Shown: positions 1 to 7,725, numbered from the stretch's first letter. The stretch: 37,522 nt of DNA from DATKXO01 sp035528995 (GCA_035528995.1 DATKXO010000125.1:1-37522), one strand, 5' to 3'. Numbers and translations are program-made. Notes: generated by a model not told the origin, from the sequence alone.

Positions 1-842
1 GTGCTGTCGTTATCCGACTGGCAGTCGATGTTCTCATCGTTGCCGTCCAGGTGGAACGCGGCGAGCTGCACCATGTCGCCGTGGTCAACGTCGGCCTCGG
101 AGTTGGTGGTCAACGCCGTGCCCAGGCCGATATCCAGGTCGCCGGCCGTATCGTCGCCGTTGTCGTGTACGGTGACTTTGGCCTCCAGCGTGATCCCCTT
201 GTCCACCGGGAAGGTGTCGTTGACCGTGCGGAGCGACGCCAGGGCCACTTCGGCCACCGCGTCAAACGCGAACTCGATTCCGCCGTCTTCGCCGTCGATC
301 TGGTGAACGCCGGCGCCGTCGATCGACTTGGCGGTCAGGCCGCTGGGCAGGTACTTCTGGCCGGTGGTGGTGGTCAGGCCCTCGAACGTGCCGGCCCCGG
401 TCTCGACAATCTCGAACGAGCCGACGCCGTTGGGCGGTTTCTCGCCCCAGGGGCGCAGGCGGACCAACGCGGTGTTGGTGGTCAGGTAGTGGACCACGCG
501 GCCCATGTAGGCGTCGGGATGGCCGGTCAGCGCCTGAGTGTTGTCGGCCGTGGCGAAGACGGGCGCGCCGGCGTCGGTCAGGGCCACGCCGGTGATCGTC
601 AGCTCGAAATCGCCCAGGACGTAGACCCGGCAACTGATCGCACCGGCCGCCCCGCTGCTGTTGTCGGCCTCTTCGTAGGCGATGCCCGCGAACAGGTCGC
701 CGGGGACAAAGGCTTTCAGGTAGCCGGCCGGGTCCAGGCCAACCCGGGCACCCTTGTAGACGTGGACGGCCGCCGCAACCGGGAACTCGCGCAGCTCCTG
801 ATCGACGAAATGGTTGACGTTGGCGTTTGCTGAAAGTGTCAT
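1..842 (-). CDS. Phage capsid cement/decoration protein, DUF2190-like (partial, runs off left edge)
   Basis: An open frame runs from ATG at 842 leftward to the window edge with no stop in 280 codons, so the C-terminus is outside. A ribosome binding site (AAAGGAG) lies about 10 nt upstream. The N-terminal ~110 residues (ANANVNHFVDQELREFPVAA, then a Gly/Ala/Val-rich beta pattern with GYLKAFVPGDLFAGIAYEE) resemble DUF2190-type proteins, which decorate capsids of tailed phages. The rest is acidic and rich in Thr, Asp and Gly, as expected of a beta-rich structural protein. It is longer than a minimal cement protein, so a C-terminal extension or second domain is likely. It lies 59 nt downstream of the small leftward gene at 902-1342 and probably shares its transcript. 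The family is recognised from sequence pattern only; another minor virion protein is possible. Confidence 0.72.
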   Translation of the reverse strand, partial: MTLSANANVNHFVDQELREFPVAAAVHVYKGARVGLDPAGYLKAFVPGDLFAGIAYEEADNSSGAAGAISCRVYVLGDFELTITGVALTDAGAPVFATADNTQALTGHPDAYMGRVVHYLTTNTALVRLRPWGEKPPNGVGSFEIVETGAGTFEGLTTTTGQKYLPSGLTAKSIDGAGVHQIDGEDGGIEFAFDAVAEVALASLRTVNDTFPVDKGITLEAKVTVHDNGDDTAGDLDIGLGTALTTNSEADVDHGDMVQLAAFHLDGNDENIDCQSDNDS

Positions 843-901
843 GCCGCGTCACTCCTTTGACGCTGTGTATCCGAACGCGGCGTCCGTGCCGCGTGTGGTT
901 G

Positions 902-1342
902 CTACTTGTCGGTGTCGCCCAGGCGCTGCTCCATATTATCGAGGGCATGCATGCGCGCCACGATGGCCCGGAACCTCTTAAACTGCTGCGGGGTGAACTT
1001 GACGAAGCCGGGACGTTTCGCGGCCGCGACAAGCTCCTCGGTCGGCGGCAGCTCGCGCCACTCCTCAACCAGCGACGTCGATTCCTCGCGTACGAAGCGG
1101 TCAGGAACGTCGTTGAGGGCAATCTCGTTTTTCTCCAGCAACGAAGCCAGCTTCATCCACGTCCGATCCAAGCCCGCTGGAGAGTGAAGGTACTGGAGCG
1201 CTGCAGCCGCAATGAAGCGCGAGAACGTTCCCCCTGTTTCGAGAAGGTGTGCGTCAATCGCTTCGCAGAGGGCTTCGTCCAGAAAAGCGTTCTTTTGCCT
1301 CTTCGCCATCTTCTCGGCTCCGTCCGAGTTGGGCACAGTCAT
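902..1342 (-). CDS. Small ribbon-helix-helix-like protein, candidate prophage regulator
   Basis: 146 residues. The ATG at 1342 is supported by GGAGG seven nt upstream; a second Met (residue 12) is possible. Residues ~12-52 fit a ribbon-helix-helix pattern: a short strand (KRQKNAFL), helix (DEALCEAIDAHLLETG), a turn (GTFS) and a second helix (RFIAAAALQYL). The remainder is charged and helical, with no recognised domain. It is the first gene of the leftward arm of the Mu-like element, and the interrupted palindrome at 1431-1451 sits about 90 nt upstream. Ribbon-helix-helix proteins typically bind palindromes as dimers, so a role as repressor of the divergent promoters is a reasonable inference, not shown. 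Alternatively it is a small virion or packaging protein that precedes the cement gene. Confidence 0.7.
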   Translation of the reverse strand: MTVPNSDGAEKMAKRQKNAFLDEALCEAIDAHLLETGGTFSRFIAAAALQYLHSPAGLDRTWMKLASLLEKNEIALNDVPDRFVREESTSLVEEWRELPPTEELVAAAKRPGFVKFTPQQFKRFRAIVARMHALDNMEQRLGDTDK

Positions 1343-1430
1343 TCGCCAGCCTCCATTCTAGACCCTCTAGCGACTACCGCAACACCGGCAATTCCAGGCC
1401 CCCCGCCGCCGTCTATATTTTCTTTTAATC

Positions 1431-1460
1431 CTTGACTTTCTAGAAGTCAAGCGAATAATT
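1431..1460. promoter_or_regulatory. Divergent promoter region with interrupted palindromic operator
   Basis: Perfect 8-bp arms CTTGACTT (1431-1438) and AAGTCAAG (1444-1451) flank TCTAG. Each arm contains TTGACT, a good -35 element, one per strand. Rightward, TTGACT (1432-1437) is followed 16 nt later by AATAAT (1454-1459), pointing at the transposase operon. Leftward, the mirrored TTGACT is followed 17 nt later by TAAAAG, with TATAG just beyond, pointing at 902-1342. A dimeric protein bound here would cover both -35 elements. The rest of 1343-1740 shows no convincing gene; a 79-codon frame at 1459-1698 has no supporting features. Confidence 0.6.
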
Positions 1461-1697
1461 GGAGAAATTGGCTGCCCGGCCCGACCCGGCGGGAACCTGC
1501 AGCGCCCGGCACTGTCCAGGACGGCAGGCGTCGGGATTCGGCCGGGCGGCCCTTAAGGAATCACTCATGTGCTGTGCCCCCCTTCCGAACGTCGGAGCCC
1601 CGTGGGGTCGCGGGGGGGCAGACCTCCGTTGTCTCCTTGTGTTCGCGGCTTCGTCGGCGACCGGCCCCGGGCCAAAACGGGATCGCAGCTCCTGCTA

Positions 1698-1724
1698 GGC
1701 ACCCGGGTGCCGGCCGCCGGCCGG
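1698..1724 (+). promoter_or_regulatory. Two adjacent palindromes just upstream of the transposase start
   Basis: GGCACCCGGGTGCC (1698-1711) is a perfect 14-bp palindrome. It abuts a second inverted repeat at 1710-1724 with arms CCGGCCG and CGGCCGG around a single base. Both end 17 nt before the transposase ATG at 1741, which has no evident ribosome binding site. In the mRNA these would form GC-rich hairpins next to the start. They could limit transposase translation or serve as a protein-binding site; both roles are inferred. Confidence 0.4.
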
Positions 1725-1740
1725 TCGTTGGCGTGAATGA

Positions 1741-3765
1741 ATGAGCGCCCTACCGATCAGGACCGAGCCGCCCGACGATTGGGTAACGCCGGCCACGCTG
1801 GCCGCCGCCCGCCGCGTCTCGGTCCGCACCGTGCGCCATCAAATCAGCAAGCTACCCGAGCACGCCCGCCGCAAGGTCGGCGGCAAGCTGTACTTCGATC
1901 GCCGGTTCCTGGCCGGTGCGAGCCTGGACCTGGCCCGGATCGGCAAGGTGGATCAGCCCGGCCAGGCCGACAAGTCGCTCTGGCGACAGGCCGACGCCCA
2001 AAGGGATGCTGTTATCCGTAGAATCCTGGCCGACGGCGACACCTACGCCCGGCAGCGCGGCGTCGGCCTGACCAAAGCCGATCGGGAATTCGCCGCCTTG
2101 CACGGTGACGGCGCCTACGGCCTGACGTTCAACGAGCGGACGCTGCGCCGCTGGCGGTCGGCCGCCAAAGCCGGCCGGGGGTTTGCCGAGCGTCGCGGCC
2201 GCAAGCGCGGCACCGACAACGGCGGCCTCGGACAGCAGGCGTGGCAGCTCTTCGTTCGCATGGCCTTGAAGCTGGAGATTCTGACCGAAGCCGAAATGGT
2301 CATGCGCGGGGAAGCGTCGCGGCACGCGGGCGATGCGGCCTGGCGGTGTGACGTGTCCTACAGCACGTTGCGCATTCGGTTCGGTCGGGAGTACCCGGAC
2401 TTTTTCCGGGAGTACGTGACGCGAGACCCGGAACGCTGGGCGGCGAAACACGGCCCCAAGTTGGACCGCAAACCGCACGATCAGCCGGCTAATCACACGT
2501 GGGAACTGGACGGCACCACGGGCAACGTGCTGTGCCGCGACGGCGAGCGGGTCGGACGGCCGACGGTGGTGCTGACCGGGTGCCCGGCCAGCGGGATGAT
2601 CCTGGGCGTGGCGGTCGGCCGGAGTGAATCCACCACGCTGATCCGCCGGTCGGCCTGGCAGGCGTACACGTTCGCGGGCGCGCCGAGGGCGGCGCGAATC
2701 GACCTGGGCAAGGCGTTTGCCGGCCAGGGATTCGGCGACCTGCGCGGCCGCAAGGCCGCCGCCGAAAGCGAAGTCATCGGCTTCGTTCGGATGATGCAGG
2801 CCGAACTACAGGACTGCACCGGGCGCAGCCCGTGGCAAAAGGGATTCATCGAGTCGATGATGCGCGGGGTCGATCGACACGACCGGCACTACACCCGCCG
2901 GGGTTACGTCGGCAACCGTCCCAAGAACCGCAGCCGCTTTGCCGACCAGCTCGCCCGCAAGCACCCTGAGAAGCTGTTGACGTTTGAAGAGTACGAAGCG
3001 TCGCTGCGGGCGTGGTGGGAAGCCGAAAACCGCCGGCCGCGCCGGCACCTGGGCAAGCTGTCACCGCTCCAAAAGTTTCAACGGACCGCGATCCCCGAGC
3101 GGCGCCTGCCCCGCCAGGCCGAAGACTTCCTGCGCCGCCGCCCGCAACGTGTCCGGGTCGGCACCCGGGGCGTGGTGGTGACGATCGGCGGCGTCCGGTT
3201 GCACTACGGGCACCGTGATCCGCGCGTGTGGGAACGCCAGGGCCAGGAGCTTATCGCGTACATCGACGAACAGGACACGGCGAGCGTGCTGCTGTGTGAG
3301 GTTGGCGGCCGGCCGCTGTTCTACGCCCGGGAAGACACGCTGGCCGGCACCGATGCCGAGAGCATCGCAGAGGCCGGCAAGCTGCAGCGCAAGGCCCGCA
3401 AACGGGCCAGGGAGCGTTTCGCCGACCTGGACCTTGCCGCCGCCCCCACGGTGGACGTGGCGCTCGAGCTGAAGCGCAGAGCGGCGGAACAGGCGGCCGC
3501 CAGGTCCGAGCCGGCCGACGTGCCGGAACGCGGCCGGATCATCCTGCACAGTGCGTTTGACGCGGCGTTGGCTGAAGCCGAGCGGCAAGAAATGCGGGCG
3601 GCCGTAGGTGCCGAGTGCGTGTCGCCGCCGCCGGGGCCGACGCTGGCCCAACTGACGAACGGAGCAAGCCGAGACCTCATGGATGGGGTTTCGGCCTTCG
3701 GTTTCGAGGACCTTGTCCGGGTCATGGAGGACCACGGTGACGACCTATTCGCCGACCTCACTTGA
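1741..3765 (+). CDS. Mu-type DDE transposase (MuA-like)
   Basis: 674 residues, close to phage Mu transposase (663). It would bind the element ends and perform strand transfer. An N-terminal winged-helix-like segment (~13-60, ATLAAARRVSVRTVRHQIS) and a second helix-turn-helix region (~130-145) precede the catalytic core. The DDE triad is visible: D257 in WELDGTTG, D321 in ARIDLGKAF and E371 in WQKGFIESMMRG. Spacings of 64 and 50 resemble the integrase-like core of MuA. A beta-rich domain (~455-540, with VRVGTRGVVVTIGGVRLHYG) matches the MuA C-terminal barrel, followed by a charged helical tail that in MuA contacts MuB and ClpX. The MuB-like gene starts 14 nt after its stop. No ribosome binding site is evident at ATG 1741; an overlapping out-of-frame ATG sits at 1737. 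Confidence 0.93.
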   Translation: MSALPIRTEPPDDWVTPATLAAARRVSVRTVRHQISKLPEHARRKVGGKLYFDRRFLAGASLDLARIGKVDQPGQADKSLWRQADAQRDAVIRRILADGDTYARQRGVGLTKADREFAALHGDGAYGLTFNERTLRRWRSAAKAGRGFAERRGRKRGTDNGGLGQQAWQLFVRMALKLEILTEAEMVMRGEASRHAGDAAWRCDVSYSTLRIRFGREYPDFFREYVTRDPERWAAKHGPKLDRKPHDQPANHTWELDGTTGNVLCRDGERVGRPTVVLTGCPASGMILGVAVGRSESTTLIRRSAWQAYTFAGAPRAARIDLGKAFAGQGFGDLRGRKAAAESEVIGFVRMMQAELQDCTGRSPWQKGFIESMMRGVDRHDRHYTRRGYVGNRPKNRSRFADQLARKHPEKLLTFEEYEASLRAWWEAENRRPRRHLGKLSPLQKFQRTAIPERRLPRQAEDFLRRRPQRVRVGTRGVVVTIGGVRLHYGHRDPRVWERQGQELIAYIDEQDTASVLLCEVGGRPLFYAREDTLAGTDAESIAEAGKLQRKARKRARERFADLDLAAAPTVDVALELKRRAAEQAAARSEPADVPERGRIILHSAFDAALAEAERQEMRAAVGAECVSPPPGPTLAQLTNGASRDLMDGVSAFGFEDLVRVMEDHGDDLFADLT

Positions 3766-3779
3766 AGGGGGGACCACCC

Positions 3780-4988
3780 ATGACCGAGCCCGACACAAAC
3801 GGCCAGCCCGCCGGCGATCCGAAGACGGCGAGCGGCGAGACGGCAGCGGACGGCGATCGGACGATGGACGCCTTGATCGCCGGATCACGCCTGCTTGGAG
3901 GCGGCGTTGTGGGTGACCAATACGAACCGGTCGGCAGCTTGGAGGCGGCGCGGATCAGGGCTGCGGTCAACGCGTTCCTGGCCCGCCAGGACGAACTACC
4001 CAAGGCCCGGCGGGTCACGCGGGGCAAGCTGGCCGATGCGATCGGCGAGTCCAAGTCCACCGTTTCGCAGGTCCTCTCGGACAAGTATCCGAAGAGCAAA
4101 ACGGACGGCTGCGGAAAGATCGACGAAGTCCTGCGGAAACTCGACAAGCACTTGGCTGTTCTGGAGGCCCGGCAGGAATCACCGCAGCGGTCGGACTTCG
4201 CCTGGACGAAGATCGCCGAAGAAATCCGGGGCGTGGCCAACACGGCCGTGATCCTGGAGACCATCGGCGCGGTCTACGGCCCGGCCGGGATCGGCAAGAC
4301 GCTGACGCTTGAAGCCTTGTTGGACGTGTACCCCGGTAGCGTCTTGGTCACCATCGACGATGAAGCCCACTCGCCGACGACGTTCCTGCGGACCCTGGCC
4401 GACAAGTTGAAGCTGCCGTCGGCCCGTCACCGCCAGGCGCTCAAGAAGTCAATCTGCACGTGTCTACGGGCCAGCAGGCGACTCGTGATCGTCGATGAAG
4501 CTCACCTGGCCGGCATCGACGTGCTCACTTGCGTCCGCCAAATTCACGATTCCACTTCCTGCCCCGTAATTTTCGCCGGGCTGCCGGCCCTGGCCAAAAC
4601 GCTGTTGCAGGGCCGGGGCGACGATTCCAAGGGCGCTACGCTGTACTCGCGCGTCGGGATCGCCCGTGATTTGACCGAGCGTTGCAAGGGCGGCGACCAC
4701 GGCGAGCCGCTGTTCAGCATCGCCGACGTGAAGCGCATCTTCGCCCGCAGCGCCCTTCGCATCGCCCGCGACGCGGTGGACTGGCTACAGGCTTTGGCCT
4801 GTATGCCCGAAATCGGCGGCCTGCGGACCGCAAACAACGCATTGCGCCTGGCGACCCACGTCGGCCGTCAGCGCGGCGAGACCGAAGTAACCCTGGCGAT
4901 GCTGCAAAGCGCCTGCCGCCTGCTGCATGGCACCGAAGGTGCCCGCGCCATCGCCAACCGGATTAGACAGGCTCAAAAGGTAGCGTAG
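3780..4988 (+). CDS. MuB-like AAA+ ATPase, transposition target-selection protein
   Basis: 402 residues from ATG 3780, chosen because a G-rich ribosome binding site (AGGGGGG) lies just upstream; an in-frame TTG at 3762 overlapping the transposase stop is less likely. MuB proteins bind DNA as ATP filaments, deliver target DNA to the transposase and give target immunity. Residues ~79-105 (KLADAIGESKSTVSQVLS) form a helix-turn-helix as in Mu B. The Walker A motif is GPAGIGKT (167-174), and Walker B is LVIVDEAH with D239 and E240. An AAA+ lid-like helical region follows (ACMPEIGGLRTANNALRLA). At ~400 residues it is longer than Mu B (312), mainly at the N-terminus, where the first ~60 residues are low-complexity and polar. 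The next gene starts 12 nt downstream, consistent with one operon. Confidence 0.9.
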   Translation: MTEPDTNGQPAGDPKTASGETAADGDRTMDALIAGSRLLGGGVVGDQYEPVGSLEAARIRAAVNAFLARQDELPKARRVTRGKLADAIGESKSTVSQVLSDKYPKSKTDGCGKIDEVLRKLDKHLAVLEARQESPQRSDFAWTKIAEEIRGVANTAVILETIGAVYGPAGIGKTLTLEALLDVYPGSVLVTIDDEAHSPTTFLRTLADKLKLPSARHRQALKKSICTCLRASRRLVIVDEAHLAGIDVLTCVRQIHDSTSCPVIFAGLPALAKTLLQGRGDDSKGATLYSRVGIARDLTERCKGGDHGEPLFSIADVKRIFARSALRIARDAVDWLQALACMPEIGGLRTANNALRLATHVGRQRGETEVTLAMLQSACRLLHGTEGARAIANRIRQAQKVA

Positions 4989-5000
4989 GAGAAATCTGCC

Positions 5001-5312
5001 ATGGCAACGAAGACCAGACGCAAGGCGAGACCGCCGAAACAGCAGACCGGCAAAAAGGGCGTCTCAAGCGCCGACGCGGCGCCCTGCCGGTTCCGCGTGA
5101 TCCCCGGGGATGCTCGGACCGTGTTGGATGATCTGGCCAGGCAGCAGCTTGGGAACTGCGAAGACGAAGGCATCCGTCATGCCATCCTGGACGAAACACA
5201 CAATGCCATAGAGCGGCTGCCGACCTTCACGCTGATAGCGATGCTCCCGGTCATCGCCAGGCATGGCATGCGTGAAGGCCGCGTGCCAGAGCCGCCCCAT
5301 GGTGGAGCGTAG
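5001..5312 (+). CDS. Small hypothetical protein of the transposition operon
   Basis: 103 residues; the start is supported by AGGAG nine nt before ATG 5001. The first ~30 residues are very basic (TKTRRKARPPKQQTGKK) and may bind nucleic acid. The remainder is predicted mixed helical with no recognised domain. It sits between the MuB-like gene (12-nt gap) and the next small gene (5-nt gap), so it is almost certainly co-transcribed with the transposition genes. In Mu-like phages this position holds accessory early genes of varied function. No function is assigned. Confidence 0.7.
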   Translation: MATKTRRKARPPKQQTGKKGVSSADAAPCRFRVIPGDARTVLDDLARQQLGNCEDEGIRHAILDETHNAIERLPTFTLIAMLPVIARHGMREGRVPEPPHGGA

Positions 5313-5317
5313 AGCCG

Positions 5318-5719
5318 ATGCCAGGCCAAAGATCAAGAGAGCGACGCGCCGTGATCGACGCGCTGGTCTCGACAGCTCGCGGCTTGCGGCGTGAAGTGCT
5401 CGCCGCCTGGCTGCCGTTGCTGGGCGGCCTGGCGGAAACCACGCGGCACCTGTCGGCCAAGTCGGTCTCATTGTTTATCATGCGAGTCCGGCTACTGCGT
5501 AGGTGGTCCGAGTTAAAGCAGCGCCGGCCCAGGGCCACCAACGGAGAGCTGGACGCCCGGGTCGCTGCCGAGGCCAGGGCGGTCGATCCGACGCTGCGCG
5601 TGTCGGCCAGGACGGTCTACCGCTGGCGGTCCGCCTGGAACGCCACCGGACCGGGCGGCCTGGCTGCCGGCCCGGCCGCGCTGTTCCCGAAGTACAAACG
5701 CCCGTCGAAGGCTCGTTGA
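5318..5719 (+). CDS. Small helix-turn-helix protein, last gene of the transposition operon
   Basis: 133 residues. GGAG lies about 12 nt before ATG 5318, a weak ribosome binding site, but the 5-nt gap from the previous stop suggests translational coupling. Residues ~72-115 read as a helix-turn-helix (ATNGELDARVAAEARAVDPT, then SARTVYRWRSAWNATG), like the DNA-binding front end of some transposases. The N-terminal half is basic and helical. No catalytic residues are seen and the frame ends cleanly in TGA, so it is a complete small protein rather than a broken transposase, although descent from a transposase N-terminus is possible. It could be a DNA-binding accessory factor or an early regulator of the Mu-like element. 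Confidence 0.65.
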   Translation: MPGQRSRERRAVIDALVSTARGLRREVLAAWLPLLGGLAETTRHLSAKSVSLFIMRVRLLRRWSELKQRRPRATNGELDARVAAEARAVDPTLRVSARTVYRWRSAWNATGPGGLAAGPAALFPKYKRPSKAR

Positions 5720-5742
5720 CCGACCTTCGACGATCGTTCAAA

Positions 5743-5778
5743 GCCGGTCATCGAGCCGGCCGACACGTCCGGTTTTCT
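5743..5778 (+). terminator. Possible terminator after the transposition operon
   Basis: A GCCGG/CCGGC stem (5743-5747 with 5756-5760) is followed by GTCCGG and TTTTCTT at 5772-5778, starting 24 nt after the last operon stop. The stem is short and separated from the T-run, so this is a weak call. Confidence 0.3.
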
Positions 5779-5834
5779 TCCCCGCCCCCCAGGGCCACAG
5801 ACAATCCCCGTCTCCTGTTTCGTGGTCATTCTTC

Positions 5835-6020
5835 GCGCAGAATGGCGTTTTTTTTTGCGCCTTAGCATGCACAGCCACTGTAGGATTTAAAAAATACCAC
5901 CCTCCCAACGAAACCAAACCCACCCGTTTCGCCTATAAGTCGCTATTATGAAAGCAATTACGACGATCTGCCTGCGCGCAAAACCCCCTCAAAGCGCGCA
6001 CAAAACAGCGCATTCTGCGC
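5835..6020. repeat. Inverted GCGC/A-rich motifs, candidate terminus of the Mu-like element
   Basis: The region 5720-6129 holds no convincing gene and is distinctly more A/T-rich than its surroundings. GCGCAGAATG (5835-5844) is repeated inverted as CATTCTGCGC (6011-6020). TTTTGCGC (5853-5860, after a nine-T run) is repeated inverted as GCGCAAAA (5976-5983). A further GCGCGCACAAAAC lies at 5994-6006. Clustered related motifs like these are expected where a Mu-type transposase binds near an element end. The position, just beyond the early operon and before a normal chromosomal gene, fits. The exact end is not identified. Confidence 0.4.
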
Positions 6021-6129
6021 CCAAACTGTACGAAACCACCCACTTCCAGCCCGTTTCCCTTCCAACGGCGTTCACTATTCGCTATTCGCCGCCCCCCCTG
6101 CCCTGCGTCCACTCGCCACTCTGAACTCG

Positions 6130-7569
6130 CTACTCGTCTTCGCCCGGCCCCAGATACAACTCGCCCCCGCGCGCGATCACCGGTCGCTCTTTCAGCGACT
6201 CGCCGAGTTCCTCCGCATCCAGCGCGAACAGCGAGCTGATCTCCACCACGCAGTCCGCTTCACCGTCCGGTTTGCGCGGGACTTCGACGCCGCACTGCTC
6301 CAGCCAGGCGGCCGCTCGGCTGCTCATGTCTCGCCGCGCGGTCGCCGCACTGTCCACCCCGTCCGCGTTCTTCACCGGGCTGAAAACCTCGCCGCGCCGC
6401 GCCTCCAGCAACAGCGGGTTGGCCGCCAGCGGCAGGGCGTCGAAGACGAACATCTCGAACTTCGTCGCATTGGGCTCCCCGGGCTCGATCTTCCGCCCCG
6501 TTGACGGGTCCACGTACGACACTTTCTTCCTGGCCCGGTGCCACGGCATGGCCAGCGTCGAGCCCGGCCGGGTCAGCTCTTCCACAAACGACCGCCCCAG
6601 AATGTGGATCGCGATGTTGGCCGCGTCGAACATCCGCGACCCGTCGGCGTTCCGCGCCCGCGAAAGCTCCTCCGGCAGGTCCGTGTACTCGATGACCTGC
6701 AGCTTGCCGTCAACCGTCGCGAACACGCCGACACGCTCGTCGTCCGACGCCTTGCCGATCATCAGGCTCGACATCTGCGACCCGGTCGAATCGTGCAGGC
6801 CGACGAACAGCGGGTCCACCGGCCGAACCAGCGGGTTGTCCACCTGGAAGTAGCTGATGATCTCGATCCCGCGGTCGGCCATGTCCGCCAGCGCACCGCT
6901 GGCGGCCAGTGCCCGCAGGCTCCCGCCGTGCCCGTCCGGCGACATCGCCACCCGGTGCTTCTCATCCAGCAGGATACGCCCCTCCTCGTCCACGGCCGGC
7001 ATCACACCCTGCTGGAAAAAGAAGACGTTCTCCGCATCGAGGCCGAAGTGCTCGTGCTCGGCGAAGATATCGCGCGTTGGCCCGTCATTGACCGGCGACG
7101 TCATCACGTACCAGCGGATCGGCGACCCGAACCGCCGCTCCGTCGCCAGCAGCGACTCGGCGAACAGGCGGAACAGCGTCTTGTTCCGGATCGGCGAGAT
7201 GGCGAACGCCCCTTTCGGACCGTCGAACCCCAGCCGCGTGCCCTGCCCACCGGCCACCACCATCGCCGCCACCTTGCCCTCGCCGATCAGTCGGCGGCCG
7301 CGATCGCGGGCCTGGGCATACATCCGAACCTGGTCCGCACCCCCCGGCTCGACGGGCAGGCACGGCGGTGGTGACGGCCGCCCGGTCGCCGCCGCCGGAC
7401 CGTCGGACCGAACGTGGGTCTCGATCAACGTGTCCAGCAGTCCGAAGTCGCACGCCGCCACGTCGGCCAGCAGGGCCTGCCGACCGGTCTCGTCGAGGTC
7501 GTCCCAGAAGGTAAACAGGTGTTTCTGGCCGTGGCGGGCGGTTTGGCTACGTAGATCCGAAACGTCCAT
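6130..7569 (-). CDS. UDP-N-acetylglucosamine/UDP-sugar pyrophosphorylase, UAP1-like
   Basis: 479 residues from ATG 7569. The family (UDPGP type 1) makes UDP-sugars from UTP and a sugar-1-phosphate in the cytoplasm, feeding cell-wall and polysaccharide synthesis. The nucleotide-binding signature GGQGTRLGFDGPKG is at ~107-120, as in AGX1/UAP1. Later family motifs are ISYFQVDNPL (sugar/UTP site), KFEMFVFDALP and VKNADGVDSAATAR, the last matching the uridine-binding C-terminal loop of eukaryotic-type UAPs. Length fits the eukaryote-like UAP group (~480-520), not bacterial GlmU or GalU. GlcNAc-1-P is the likeliest substrate, but relatives use GalNAc-1-P or Glc-1-P. A good promoter lies upstream at 7654-7683, and the gene diverges from the DUF362 gene. 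A longer frame continuing to 8367 is not used because it crosses the divergent gene. Confidence 0.88.
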   Translation of the reverse strand: MDVSDLRSQTARHGQKHLFTFWDDLDETGRQALLADVAACDFGLLDTLIETHVRSDGPAAATGRPSPPPCLPVEPGGADQVRMYAQARDRGRRLIGEGKVAAMVVAGGQGTRLGFDGPKGAFAISPIRNKTLFRLFAESLLATERRFGSPIRWYVMTSPVNDGPTRDIFAEHEHFGLDAENVFFFQQGVMPAVDEEGRILLDEKHRVAMSPDGHGGSLRALAASGALADMADRGIEIISYFQVDNPLVRPVDPLFVGLHDSTGSQMSSLMIGKASDDERVGVFATVDGKLQVIEYTDLPEELSRARNADGSRMFDAANIAIHILGRSFVEELTRPGSTLAMPWHRARKKVSYVDPSTGRKIEPGEPNATKFEMFVFDALPLAANPLLLEARRGEVFSPVKNADGVDSAATARRDMSSRAAAWLEQCGVEVPRKPDGEADCVVEISSLFALDAEELGESLKERPVIARGGELYLGPGEDE

Positions 7570-7653
7570 GTGGTTGGCACCCCAGCAGGTCAAATCGAGA
7601 TCGAGGCCCCCCGTCGCGGTGGAGAGATCAAACTCGCGGCATCCGGGAGCCGA

Positions 7654-7683
7654 TCTATACAGACAGCGGCGCAGGTGTGTCAA
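7654..7683 (-). promoter_or_regulatory. Sigma-70-type promoter for the UAP1-like gene
   Basis: On the minus strand TTGACA (7683-7678), an 18-nt spacer and TATAGA (7659-7654) form a near-consensus promoter. Transcription would start near 7647, giving a leader of about 75-80 nt before ATG 7569. Confidence 0.65.
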
Positions 7684-7725
7684 CGAGAACGATCCCACCC
7701 GACGCCCGATCTGGATGGACCGCGA

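Noticed and set aside
51..1122. Long frames on both strands at the left edge (51-833 plus, 262-1122 minus).
   Set aside because: They are shadows of the cement gene, whose frame is open to the edge and starts with a good ribosome binding site at 842.
5835..5860. The nine-T run after GCGCAGAATGGCG as an intrinsic terminator.
   Set aside because: The T-run lies in the loop between GGCG and CGCC rather than after a stem; it is better treated as part of the terminal repeat region.
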